Below are positions 9,889 to 21,014 of a stretch of 64,000 bases of DNA, piece by piece (position 1 is the stretch's first letter; every line of letters starts with the position of its first letter). The notes below the pieces were generated by a model. That model was not told the DNA's origin. It did no database searches and saw nothing but the letters and a program-made list of their open reading frames with translations. The translations under genes and the position numbers were made by a program. Origin of the DNA: Moniliophthora roreri (Eukaryota > Basidiomycota > Agaricomycetes > Agaricales > Marasmiaceae); contig LATX02000194.1 in NCBI GenBank assembly GCA_001466705.2, positions 552,060 to 616,059 on the forward strand, read 5' to 3'.

Positions 9889-11913
9889 TCAGATAGCCAC
9901 CGCAGGAATATCAGCTGTCGCTGCCCAGAAAGACGTGCTCTCAACTATCCCGTATTAAAAAGATTAGACTCATTGTAACTCGAAAGTCACAAACGCTTAC
10001 CTTTATCGACATGTTCCGTTGCCTTCTTCTGTTCCTTCGGCTCAACCACATCGAGAACCGGTAACCCCAATGATCTCGCAAAATCCCTCGTTTTGGGATC
10101 AAACCCTCTCGCAGTTTGATATTTTCCGATCACATCGTATATGTATCTCGGCCAGGTGAGCTTCTGGACATACACCGTGGATAAGAGTCTAGGAAGACCC
10201 ATCCGCTGACATGCGTCCAAAGGTATTGCAGTTTGGCCTTCTTCGTCGAATGACCAGAAATGGCTCTGGTTTGATAGTAACCATGACTTGAGGCTTGACG
10301 CTGTGCTCCAAGTGTCTGGCGGTATAAGGCGCACAAAGAGGTATATTGTCGTCTCACTGGAATAGTCTATATCACGGCGAAGAGAGCCTCGAAGTGTGAT
10401 TTGTGGGGCAGCGACTAGAACTAGAGAGAACCAGAATTAGGTACAGGGACCAAAGGTGTAATAAGAAATCTCACAAGGTTCTTCCTTCTCCGAGAGCGGC
10501 ACAGAAAGCTTGTCGAATACGCAAAGAGTTTGTGCTAACCAGCTCCTCGCCAGGAGAAACATCGAATCAGGGGTGTCCTTGACGCACAACACCACTGCGT
10601 CGCGTTCTCCAGGTTTGAATGTGTAACTAGGATTTCCAGTCAGAACTTGTAATAGCCGAAGATGCTCGAGCGCTCACCGAACGATGCCATCCATGTGGTG
10701 AGTATCTGTCAAAGTATCATTTGGCTCCCAACCGCAGTACAGGTCATCAGGACATCGTATTCGAGCCAACATCCGTCCAGTATCCGAGTAGACAACGTCG
10801 AAATGCAAACCATGCATCTTGCTGTCACTGCTCGGAACCCTAGACCTTTGCCACCACTGGGCGTGCCTCAGTACAAGGCGATCTAGCCTCGCTCCAACTG
10901 TCAGGAGGTATCTGAAGGATATGTCTTCTCGCAGCATTTCCATTGTCAGCGGAACGTTGAGCCGCGCCTTTTCATCGAGTAATAGACCAGTTCGATTACG
11001 GATACGCGGTCCATCGGGTCCTCGACAAATTCGTCCTCGTTTTGTGTCGATCCAAAGTTGACTTTCCGACTCACATCCTTCGTGTTCCTGCGAGAACGTG
11101 GAGAGGTTTATTAAACAATCGAGGACAGTAACATGAACGAAAATAGAGGTAAAACTCACTCGGACATAATGTAGATACATACTAGTCCACACAGACTCTT
11201 CCTTGAAGCCGTTTCCGACGGGAATGAGTTCTATTGATGTAATGAGTCAGCGGCATGAGCTGAGAATGAACAGAACATTCTCACTGTCATAAAAGATCAA
11301 TGCCGGGACCTCTGACTGATTGATTCCAAAGAGCTGTATCGTGTCCGGCTTCCTGAGTAACAGGCTTGAAACCTTCAGATAGCAGCTGAAATAGCACTCT
11401 CACTGTGATTTCGAGAAGTCCACAAAGTCCTTCTCCCAAGCCTGACAATTCGAGCAAAATTGTTGTGAGTATTCGTTGTCGAGTATGAATAGTGCAAAGA
11501 CGCCTCACCGCACGAGCATCTGGACCACCGTAGGAGATCACAGTGAAGTTGGCATTTCCTTTCCCATGAATCTTTGCGCTGTAAATCATTCGTCGAGCCT
11601 TTACTTGACAAGCGGAAGATGGGCCATTGGGGAAGTGCCAGAGATCACGAATATCCCTCGTTACAACTTCTTCGACCCCGTAGATGTCGCCAGATATGAT
11701 ATAGCGGAACTATTGCGAATGTAAGTCGTCTTAGTCAAGGAAGGAGTGTACAGGGATACACACCTCATCGTACTTGGTGCGTTTTTTCTCTGCAGGTACG
11801 TGGATAACTTTACCGTAGAAATTTTGATTGTGCTGGTCTCTCCCTACGATATTGACGGTCGTTTCGCCTTCACCTCCTCCAATTTGAAAGTCAGAATTGT
11901 TTGAGAAACTCAT
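9889..11913 (-). CDS. Agaricomycete kinase-like family protein (no catalytic loop)
   Basis: This minus-strand gene of about eight or nine exons starts at ATG 11913 (MSFSNNSDFQIGGGEGETTV) and ends at TGA 9889. Residues about 1-40 are a Gly/Asn-rich lead with IVGRDQHNQNFYG. Next comes DEFRYIISGDIYGVEEVV, then MIYSAKIHGKGNANFTVISY and, after two introns, KPDTIQLFGINQSEVPALIF. These resemble beta strands 2-3 and the 'HPNIVQLYGI' stretch of protein kinases. The rest (ESQLWIDTKRGRICRGPDGP, then WLAQTLCVFDKLSVPLSE) has no HRD or DFG motif. I recognise it as a large, poorly described mushroom-specific family; function is unknown. It ends with SFWAATADIPAVAI. The alternative start at 12099 only adds an unlikely leader. 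Exon joins are by eye, and the middle introns are the least certain. Confidence 0.7.
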
Positions 11914-12129
11914 CGAGTGGAAAGAGAGAGGATGGGTGAAAGGAGGAGACTGAGGCTGTGGATAGCTCTCACGTACGTCCAAAAGCCGTCGTGAACGCTG
12001 ATTGATTGACGCCGATGCATGATGGCCACGTGGAAAATGGACACAAATATTAGCTGGAGAGCATGATACTTGTATATGGATTCGTTTTGAGGGCTCCAAG
12101 AGGATTCAATACACGGGGCCATACCCGAG

Positions 12130-13370
12130 TCAAAAAGTTGCGGAACAAGAGTTATGTCGTGGGAATTGGTTGAACAATCTAACGGGCGTCATTGGGGCGT
12201 CGCGCCTGCACCATCACCACGTCCAGACATCCATCACTTGCAATATCGGAATCCGAGAAAAATGTCGCTGATTCCTTCGTTATGTTCGACATATAGCGGC
12301 TCGTAGCCTAATCTTCCCAGGTCGGCTAGCTATAGGCTGAGGTAACAAGGTATGGTACGATATCTTCGCGATTGTATCACCCTTTGCTGATCAAGCAGAG
12401 AGGGGTCTCAACCGCCACATGGCTCATACAGAGACATTCCATCCTGCCAGCTCTGAATAACATTCGCTTCTACCATCCGCATTTCATCCGAAAACAACTG
12501 TGATTTGTTCTCGAGGGCGCCCTCAGTATGATAGTACGCCTTTCCTACTCTATGAAGACACCACGCCCGAAATTACCGCGCCCGAAATCCCCACATCTAA
12601 CCGGACCAGCTCTTGCACATTATGAACTCGCGTCAGCGCTCCTCGCCCCTTCGTTCTCGCCGATACCTGTCCATCTGGAGAATATTCCCGTATCGGAATC
12701 TTGCTGTTCCAGACCATTCCACCTCTGATTCATACACAATGACCAAAACCCAGAATCCTCTTCTTGGTACCAAGAGGTGTAACCTGTATCTACTGCCAAA
12801 GCTTTAGCATAGGCGCAGGAAGTTTTTTTTCGGCGCACAGCCATGCCAAGGCGAAGCGTGCAAAAGGGACCGAGGCTCCTAGACCTGCTCCGCTACCTAC
12901 CCGCCTCAACAAGCAACACTGTCTTTCGCCAGCCAAGATAGCTGAGCATCCATGCCACTGTCTATATGGTTTTGCGACGCGCCGCTCTCCAATCTCTAAA
13001 GAACCATCAAACTACATACGGTTCGTTGCATGACTCAGGAGTACTGCCATCCAAAACTGACGATGGTTTTGCAGAACATACCAATTAGAGTTCACGAAGA
13101 TATCCAAGATTGACCAGCAGCTGGCTTGTTGAATCTCGGAACGTCTTTCTCGATGCTGTTCAGTCATGAGCTGATGGACGAGGTCACCTAACAATACAGA
13201 ATGGATATTCCAATTGGCGCTGAGCGACTTGAACTATAGCTGTTGCAGACACAAGACTATTACATATCTGATACTACAATACAAAGTTCTACCGATAATG
13301 TCCGTAGTGATATACTTGTGAATAAATAAAGGGTCCAAGCTTGGGATATGAATAGAGTTCGAGGAGCCAT
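12130..13370. other. Gene-poor stretch, unresolved
   Basis: No gene can be supported. There are short coding-like patches: a Pro/Thr-rich plus-strand stretch around 12510-12800 ending near a GTGTAA donor, and weak minus-strand frames. Stops and frame changes prevent a model. Confidence 0.35.
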
Positions 13371-13657
13371 CATTCCGCATAATCATCGTCATCATGAATC
13401 CTCTGCGCCGCCGCCACCCTACATGCGCTCCTCCTATCCAAGCTCTTGAGATCTTCAACACAATCCAACATTCTCTCCTTCCTCTTGTACTCCATCCTGT
13501 TCAACCACGCAAACCCGTACCCCTCCACATTGTCCACAGCCTCCTGGGTCTTGGAGGGTAATGGTGCTAGTCTTCCAGGCCGTTCACCGATGGAAAAGCA
13601 AAGTCTCGGTTTAACGGCTCCATGTCTTCGTCGACTTTCCCGACTCCCCGACGCCAA
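13370..13657 (-). CDS. Hypothetical ORF, 95 aa
   Basis: Open frame rich in Arg/Lys and Asp with an acidic end (IHDDDDYAE). It contains LNRMEYKRKERMLDCVEDLK, which has helical, coding-like composition. It may be a separate small gene or a downstream exon of the membrane-protein gene just upstream on the same strand. No family recognised. Confidence 0.25.
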   Translation of the reverse strand: MASGSRESRRRHGAVKPRLCFSIGERPGRLAPLPSKTQEAVDNVEGYGFAWLNRMEYKRKERMLDCVEDLKSLDRRSACRVAAAQRIHDDDDYAE

Positions 13658-13752
13658 CTGACCGCTTTCCGAGGAAGAAGCAGAGACACAGCACGTTTAA
13701 GATGCGAGACAAGGCCCGTCCGTTTCGACCCGAACCGACGGCTAGATCGTGG

Positions 13753-14590
13753 TTATAGAGAAAATGAACACGAGCGTGCTGGTGGCTCGGGCTGTTGAGA
13801 ACCAAGAACGGGAGATTGAGGTGCAGAACGAATACTGGGTCGGCGTTCCGTGAAAGCCCGTGGCTCTAAAAGAGGCTTTGAAAGAGGCTTTGTTTTCCTC
13901 GACCGTGGAATTGGGGTAGTGCGATAAGTAAGATTCTCGGATGACGAAGCCACGCTAGGTAACGATGGAAATGGCTTGGGTGACTGGGATCGAGAATGTG
14001 GATCGTGTGGAGGAAGGTCGAGGGTGTGTTCGGGTGCCAAGCTACCGCTCTGCGGAGCACTGGCGTTTGCTTCCCGGTGAGGACCAGCCCTAGCGTCATG
14101 GTGGGTATTGGAAGAGGCATACATGGCCCGATAAATAATCAATGAGAGACAGTATAGCAGAATGAGTGTCGTAGGAGGAATGCCAGATTCCTTGGTGAGT
14201 AGCGATCATGAAAACTGTCTGCGACCTTATATAGTACGGCTTGGATAGCCACTCCGCGCGGTGACAAAGGACTGGGTACAAGGTATGCTTGGTGCAAGGA
14301 AGACAAAGAAAGCATTATGTTGTCAGGCCCTTTGTTCTGGAGAAGCAGAAAGGGATCAGTAAAGGGAGCAAGGTGATGTAGAAGGTTCGGGACGAACTCG
14401 ACAGCAATTATGATCACCAGACCCCACAACTTGCGCCCGTTCTTTGTCCATAACGTCCATACCACATGCTTATGTCTACACTTCGTCAGCATTTTGGCGC
14501 CGGATCTGATGATAAGTCGAGCTTACCTATCTCGCAGTGTTCAGTGATACATAAATAAGATTCATGGCTATCATGACGCCCGTTATCCCC
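13753..14590 (-). CDS. Putative multi-helix membrane protein, C-terminal part
   Basis: Coding-like segments in consistent order on the minus strand: LLSGLGITGVMIAMNLIYVS (near 14590-14530), then TLWTKNGRKLWGLVIIIAVE (near 14450-14390), then GIPPTTLILLYCLSLIIYRA (near 14180-14120). A Ser/Pro-rich cytoplasmic-type tail of about 115 residues follows and ends at TAA 13753. The 'LW-K-NGRKLWG' turn and the layout (helices, then a Ser-rich tail) recall the 7-helix DUF6533-type proteins of mushrooms. The first exons, probably within 14600-14950, could not be joined with certainty, so start and full length are open. Function unknown. Confidence 0.42.
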
Positions 14591-14599
14591 AAGCCCGAC

Positions 14600-15660
14600 A
14601 GTAGAAATGGTTTTCTGGTTACACGTCAAGCGGGATGGCCGTGTACAGCACTACTATAATGAAAGGAACGGTGAAAACCCCAAAAATCGCTTGACGCAGT
14701 AAGGTGGCAACTCACATCGCGTATTGAAGTGACAGACTAGGATATCCAACCTCCGGCCTACATTGAATCATAACCTTTCCCTCCTTGAAATCACAGGATA
14801 TGTAAGATTTCAGGAAAATTTCAAACATTGTGATAAACCTCGCATTTTTCTGACAACCCTTCGTAGAACAATGGTTCTTGCTTTTCATCCTGATTTGCAA
14901 CCTAGATAACGACCAGATCTCTGCCTGAACTTTGAAGAATTGGATGAGATTGGGAAGAGGTAGAGGCAAGTTAGGGACGGTCAGAGATAGGCACGTGGGG
15001 GTTTCACTGGACCGATTACTTCTCACGGACCTTCGAGTTCATCAAGCCTTCATTCCCGCTCCTCATGCTCCCAATGCTGCAATTCAGTGGCCCGACCACG
15101 ATATTTTTGAATGCGGCCTTATCTCTTACTCTCACACCTATCTGGTGGCGGATTTTGGCACTGGGATCCACCACTTGACTGCGGCAACTAAAGTTTGTCA
15201 GTTCCACATTCCTCGCTCCCTCGCATCTTCATTGTTCCGATACACTCGCCTTTATCTTTCCCATCATTTCGCTTTCCCTGAAGCTATTTATGATTGGGCG
15301 ACTACAGAACTCTAGGATGTCATGGCACTGGTATACATGGACCAAAGCGTACCACTCCTGATTCTCGTCGATCTCTCAATTTCAGGCAACTTGGAAGCCT
15401 CTAAAGGGCTTCTGTTTCTGCCCTAGCCAGAACCATCATAGCCACTGCTGGCAGTTTTTCATTCGATCTATCACAACTGTCTTGTTTCTATGGGGCTACT
15501 ATCGCGGTGGGCCCTGAGTGCCGGCAACGTCTGAGATATTTTGGCTATCGACTGGCCAAAACACCTCACCGGAAGCGCATTGCCACAACACTCTACTATA
15601 AACAGGATTATCTTTTGCTAACTGCATTCCATTTCCAGTCCTTGTTTTTCTTACCTCAAG
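14600..15660. other. Intergenic with possible 5' exons of the neighbour
   Basis: The minus strand is open from 15026 to 14712 and may hold first exons of the membrane-protein gene. The plus strand has a 127-residue frame (14932-15315) of uncertain meaning. The stretch 15320-15666 is probably the promoter and leader of the ATPase gene. Confidence 0.3.
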
Positions 15661-15666
15661 GTCGGA

Positions 15667-18600
15667 ATGGATCGCAAGTACCTCGAGCAATCGGACGACG
15701 TCGAGAAGGTTCCTCAAGACCACTCGCGTCGTCGTTCGACAGCGACGCGCTTTGAGGCTACTTCTTCGATTCAATCGAACACGGTCAAAGCTAACCCTTC
15801 TGCACGGGTGATCGCGGAGTTCAGAACTTTGAGGTTCGTTTCTTACGACCTACCTTTTTCATCCGTGCTTCTCGCTGATTACCGTTTTCATAGTATCCAC
15901 GTCACTGATACACAAGCTGGCGATATCCAAGCAAAGGATGCGGCCGTCAACGAACTCTCTGCTCTCGAATGGCATCAACTCTCAGCCAACGAAGTTTGCA
16001 ATCGACTCGGCGTTTCGGAGAAGGCGGGCCTTGATTCACCTATGGTTGCACGTCGCCAGAAGCGCGATGGCAAGAATGTCATCAAACCCCCTCCAAAAAA
16101 TATCGCAAAGAAGATTTTTGTCTGCACATTTGGCGGTTTCGGTTCGCTGCTGCTGGTCGCTAGCATCGTTTGCTTTATAGCATGGTGAGTTTGCAGAGCA
16201 CTAACTAGGTGATTTCTGCTGAAGCTCCTGCTGCAGGAAACCTCTCGGAGAACCTAATCCATCACTTGCCAACCTTGCTCTAGCGGTGGTACTGCTTATC
16301 GTGATCGTTATACAGGCTTTTTTCAACTTATGGCAAGGCAAGTCCTTGAATCCCTTTTTGAAACCGTTCTCTGATTGCTTGATTAGACTATACCACGGGT
16401 CGTGTCATGGCGTCGATAAAGAACATGTTACCATCCGAGATCGCGGTTATTCGTGATGGTGAAGTGCACAGGTACATGCAATTCACCCCTCGTCTTGGTT
16501 TGTTCTAACACTCGCTTAGGTTACCTGCCTCGGAACTCGTTTCTGGCGATCTCGTCCAAATCTCTATGGGAAACAAGATCCCTGCAGATATTCGTCTAAT
16601 AAAAGTCTCTTCGGACCTCCGCTTCGACCGCTCTATCCTGACCGGTGAAAGCGTACCGATACCCGGTTCGATCGACGCTACGAGTACTAATTGTATGTCG
16701 TTCTGCATTCGTTCTTTATCATCTTTTTAATAAGTTCTTCAGTCATGGAATCCCACAATATTGCACTCCAAGGTACTCTTTGTACCAATGGTAGCGGCCT
16801 CGGTATCTGCGTCGGCTTGGGTAGCAAGACCGTCTTCGGCCAAATCGCCCAACAAGCCTCTGCTGGTAGACCTGTTCGCACGACGCTGGAAATCGAAATC
16901 TTCCGCTTCGTTATGATCATTGCTGGTCTAGCATTGAGTGTGGTCATTCTTATCGTTAGTGAGTCCCGAACATTTTCAGCAAAAACGATCCACGTACTCA
17001 TTCATTACTCTAGTTCTGTGGGCTGCGTGGTTGAGAAGAGATCACCCCGAGTTCATTCCGGTTCCGGTCTTGCTCATTGACTTGGTATCTGTCGCTGTCG
17101 CATTCATTCCAGAAGGTCTTCCTGTTTGCGTCACCCTATCCTTGACTGTGATGTATGTCTCTGTCCTTGAGTTCCCATTGGCATTTTGAGTAACATATAC
17201 CCTTTCAGTGCTCACGCAATGCGTAAAGCCAACATCATTTGCAAATCCCTCTCCACTGTGGAATCCCTCGGTTCTGTCAACTTCATATGCTCCGACAAGA
17301 CTGGTACCCTCACTCAAAACAAGATGACCGTCGTCAACATCTTGACTGGACAACAGAAGCTCCCCGCTGAGAAAGCTCGGATTGGCGCGTTCACTGGTGA
17401 AGATGATGTTCGACATATCGCTGCGGCAGCATGTCTATGCAACGATGCGATGTTTGAGGGTGGGCAGGATGAGGCTGTGGAGGCTGAGCACAGGAAGGTC
17501 AACGGAGATGCTACTGGTGAGCTTTTCGTGGTAGCTGAACCATTACAACGCTCATACTATAATTTTAGATTCGGGTCTTTTGAGGTTTGCGGAATCTATC
17601 CTATCCACGTCGGATATGCGCGCCAGCTGGAGAGAAGTCGGAAAACTGCCTTTCAACTCGAGTATGTGCATGAGGTTTTGTCATTGGCTTCTTTAGCTTA
17701 CTGGTTCTCATCTTGCAGCCAACAAATTCGCCGTCAAGCTCTTCAAGACGGACACTGGAAAATCTCAATCACCTCTTCATGAGACTGATGAGATGTCAAC
17801 TGAACATGTCCTTCTTTTGGTGAAAGGAGTAAGTCGTTGTGTACCTTGGGCTTTGTTGTTACTGTCTCACTTGAGCTCTTAGGCACCGGACGTTCTCATG
17901 CCTCGCTGCACTCACCAGCTCAATCGCGACGGCACCACAACCGTTCTTTCTCCTGAGGTCATCTCTCAGATTACCGCCGTTCAAGAAGAGTTCGCCTCAC
18001 AGGGTCAACGTGTCTTACTCCTCGCACGCCGTGTCCTTGCTCCGGGCTTTATCACCAACGATGAGCTGGCTGACATTGCAAGGATCGAGGATAAGATTAA
18101 GACGAGTACCATGGAGCTTTCTATCATGGGATTGGTGGCGTTGATGGATCCCTTGAAGGAAGAGTGTCCGGAGACCGTCAGGATTTGCCGAAGAGCGGGT
18201 ATTAGGTTCGCTATGGTTACCGGTATGCCTCGATTTTAGCTATCTACTTCTTCAACGTATGCTGATCGCCGTAAACATTAGGTGACTTTGCCTCAACCGC
18301 TACCGCTATCGCCCGCAATGCTGGAATCATCACAACACCCATCTCGGAAGTCAAGCACTTCTCAGATCTCCAATACGACCTGGGACTGTCCAAGATCGCC
18401 AAATTTGACCCGTACGCCGACTCGGACTCTAGACCCATGCGTAGTTTGGTCCTTAGCGGCTCTGAGATCATGATGATGTCTGAGTCGCAGTGGAAACAGG
18501 TTCTTACGGTGGGTAATTTTAGATGATCGTCGTATTCTCGGCATTGATTTATTTTTGGTAGTTTGACGAGCTGGTATTTGCTCGTACTACACCGCAGCAG

Positions 18601-19876
18601 AAGCTTCAGATCGTTCGTGCTTTCCAGGGTGATGAATGTACCGTTGCGGTTACTGGTGACGGAGGTACGATGACCCCTGAGGATCTAGACTGGTGCCTGA
18701 CCGTTCATAATACAGTCAACGATGCGCCCGCGCTCAAGCAGGCTGACGTTGGTGTTGCCATTGCTGGTGGATCTGATGTTGCCATCGTGCGTGTCCCCTC
18801 ACAAGGTCATCGATGATATTTGACCATTCCTTCTAAATATAGGAAGCTGCCGATCTTGTCCTCCTTGACAAGTTCTCCGACATCGTCACTGGTATTGAAT
18901 ATGGTCGCTTGTGCTTCGAAAACTTGAGAAAGTCTATTGTCTACCTGCTACCAGCTGGTTCGTCCTCGATCCTTTTTATCGCTATTTATCCTCTGAATAC
19001 GAGGCTTGAACAGGAAGTTTCTCGGAGCTTATGCCCGTGTTGCTCAATGTCCTATTCGGACTTCCCCAAGCTCTCAGCAGCATTCAGATGATTCTAATCT
19101 GTATATTTACCGATCTCTTCCCTGCTTTGTCTATGGTATACGAGAAGCCAGAAGCTGACCTGCTCCTACGGAAACCACGAGACCGCAAGAGAGAACGTCT
19201 GGTCGATATACCTTTGTTATTACACGCCTACGGATTTATCGGTGTCATTCACTCTCTGACATCCATGGTTGGGTACGTGCAACTTGTCCTCAATCTGCTC
19301 TAATCTTACACATATCGTGTCTAGCGCGTTCTATTTCGGTTTCCAAAGAAATGGAATTCCTTTCTCTGCTTTGTGGCTGAAATACGGAAACTATGACGTT
19401 GATCCTGCTTTGCTCGCTGAAGTCACGAACAAGGCTCAGTCAATATGTTTGTGGATTTCGTCATTTTCATTCCTTTGATCTCATAGAAGATTTCTTTGTA
19501 GACTTCTTCAACCTCGTCCTCATACAATGGGGTAATCTCCTCGCTACCCGCACAAGACGATTGTCAATATTCCAGCAAAACCCTTTATGGGGCGAACGAA
19601 GCAAAAATTTGTGGCTCCTTCCCGCCATGGCTATCGCTCTCAGTCTAGCATGGTATTTCACCCTTTCCCCTATTCTTTCATATGGAGCTGACATACTGTA
19701 ATAGTCTCTTCTCATACGTACCCTGGTTCCAATTCGTGTTCCTCACTCGCGGAGTCAACGTAGAGTTTTATTTCCTTCCCATGGCTTATGGAGTCGGTTT
19801 GGTATTCTTGGATGAGATGCGGAAATGGTATAACCGGACGCATCCCAAGTCGCTGCTGGCTCGGTTGGCGTGGTAA
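15667..19876 (+). CDS. P-type IIC ATPase, Na+/K+-ATPase alpha-like
   Basis: A gene of roughly 15-18 exons encoding about 1,050-1,120 residues of a cation-pumping P-type ATPase. Domain order: cytoplasmic N-terminus; cation_ATPase_N ([20 protein letters not shown]); M1-M2; actuator with [11 protein letters not shown] (TGES at 16641-16652); M3-M4 with [15 protein letters not shown]; the phosphorylation site [15 protein letters not shown] with Asp at 17294; the nucleotide-binding domain with KGAPDVL; the hinge [20 protein letters not shown] (split by an intron at GDG|V); and M5-M10. The segments [20 protein letters not shown] and [20 protein letters not shown], and the [12 protein letters not shown] stretch, fit subfamily IIC, the group of animal Na,K- and H,K-ATPases, better than fungal ENA (IID) or PMA1 (IIIA). 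No beta subunit is visible nearby. It would sit in a plasma or internal membrane. The start has no upstream rival and no lesion was seen. Confidence 0.9.
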
Positions 19877-19879
19877 TAT

Positions 19880-20945
19880 ACGTATAATAGACCGGATAGA
19901 AATCATAATAGCCCAGTACACGATGTAATCATTGCGAATTAATATTTCCGCTCGCTTCTACAGGGGGACGGGTCTAGGCACTTCATTTGTGTCTCTCGTG
20001 GCCAGCCAGGATCAGCCGTTCGAATCACGAGCAGCTTTTGCCATACCGCCAGTACTGCCTCCCTCGGGACCAATCCTTGTGGGTATACCTATGCCCCGAA
20101 GAGTAGGAGGTTATTAAGCACCAAGGCCCAAACTCATTCCAATTCATTAGGCTTGGGCCCTTGGCAATCAAACAGCCCTCCCGCGCTCCGGGTAACAAAT
20201 TCAGTTATTTCCCCGTCATTTTCGTTTTCTATATTCCTTCAGGGCTCAGAAGCTTGATCAGGATATTTCCGAAACCTGGATGATAGGTGCAAAATGGGTA
20301 TCGCGTATTCTGACGACTTCTGGCCAAGTCATTCCATCGGCTCCGCGGATGCGGCGTAACCCCTCACAGCAGAAGATATAGAGCGAAGATTTGGCTTATT
20401 GGCGCCTCGATTCTATTCATCATGACCGATCGCGGGTTTCCAGCTTCGTCGGTCTTACTGAAAAGGTTGCCCTAATCACAGGCGGAGAAACTGGAATGTG
20501 TACCATGCCTCTTGGCGAAGGCGCAACATATTTTACGGCGGTATGAAGTTATGGATGGGCAAGAAATCAGGCACAAAGACACGAAGAGACAGTGGCAATG
20601 GCAGTAAGGAGCTGGGATGCGAATTTTTTTTACGCTGTCACAGTTCACGTGAAGTGACAAGTTCGCGAGCCTGCCGGAATTTCCCGGTTTCTCTTCCGTC
20701 GTGACGATGATCACCTTCGATCTCCAAAGTTCAATCTTTTCCTTGCCATCCTCTGCAGGTCGTCGATAACATTTCACCGATGAGGAAAGAGCTGTACGTC
20801 ACCTCACTACAATCATCACTACTGCTCCCTCAATTTCAGTCACCTGCTCAGCCTATCAGGCACAGTCCTACTTAACTCCAGTCCTCCTGATTTCAAAATT
20901 CCATTCGTCCCCGTCGATGACTAGATATATATCTTCTCTCCCAAT
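19880..20945. other. Intergenic, no gene seen
   Basis: About 1 kb without a supported reading frame between the ATPase 3' end and the first GMC promoter. Only short frames without family features occur. Confidence 0.5.
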
Positions 20946-20952
20946 ATCTGGG

Positions 20953-20959
20953 TATAAAT
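20953..20959 (+). promoter_or_regulatory. TATA box of GMC1
   Basis: TATAAAT about 60 bp before ATG 21015. Matching boxes lie 50-75 bp before the starts of GMC2, GMC3 and GMC5. Confidence 0.7.
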
Positions 20960-21014
20960 TCAGATTCTCTTCCACTGCCCCAGCTCTCAATCTGCTGGAG
21001 CCAACAGCCCGATT

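Noticed and set aside
12528..12844. Overlapping plus and minus frames near a splice-like site
   Set aside because: Coding-like composition in patches, but stops in every joined model; left as unresolved.
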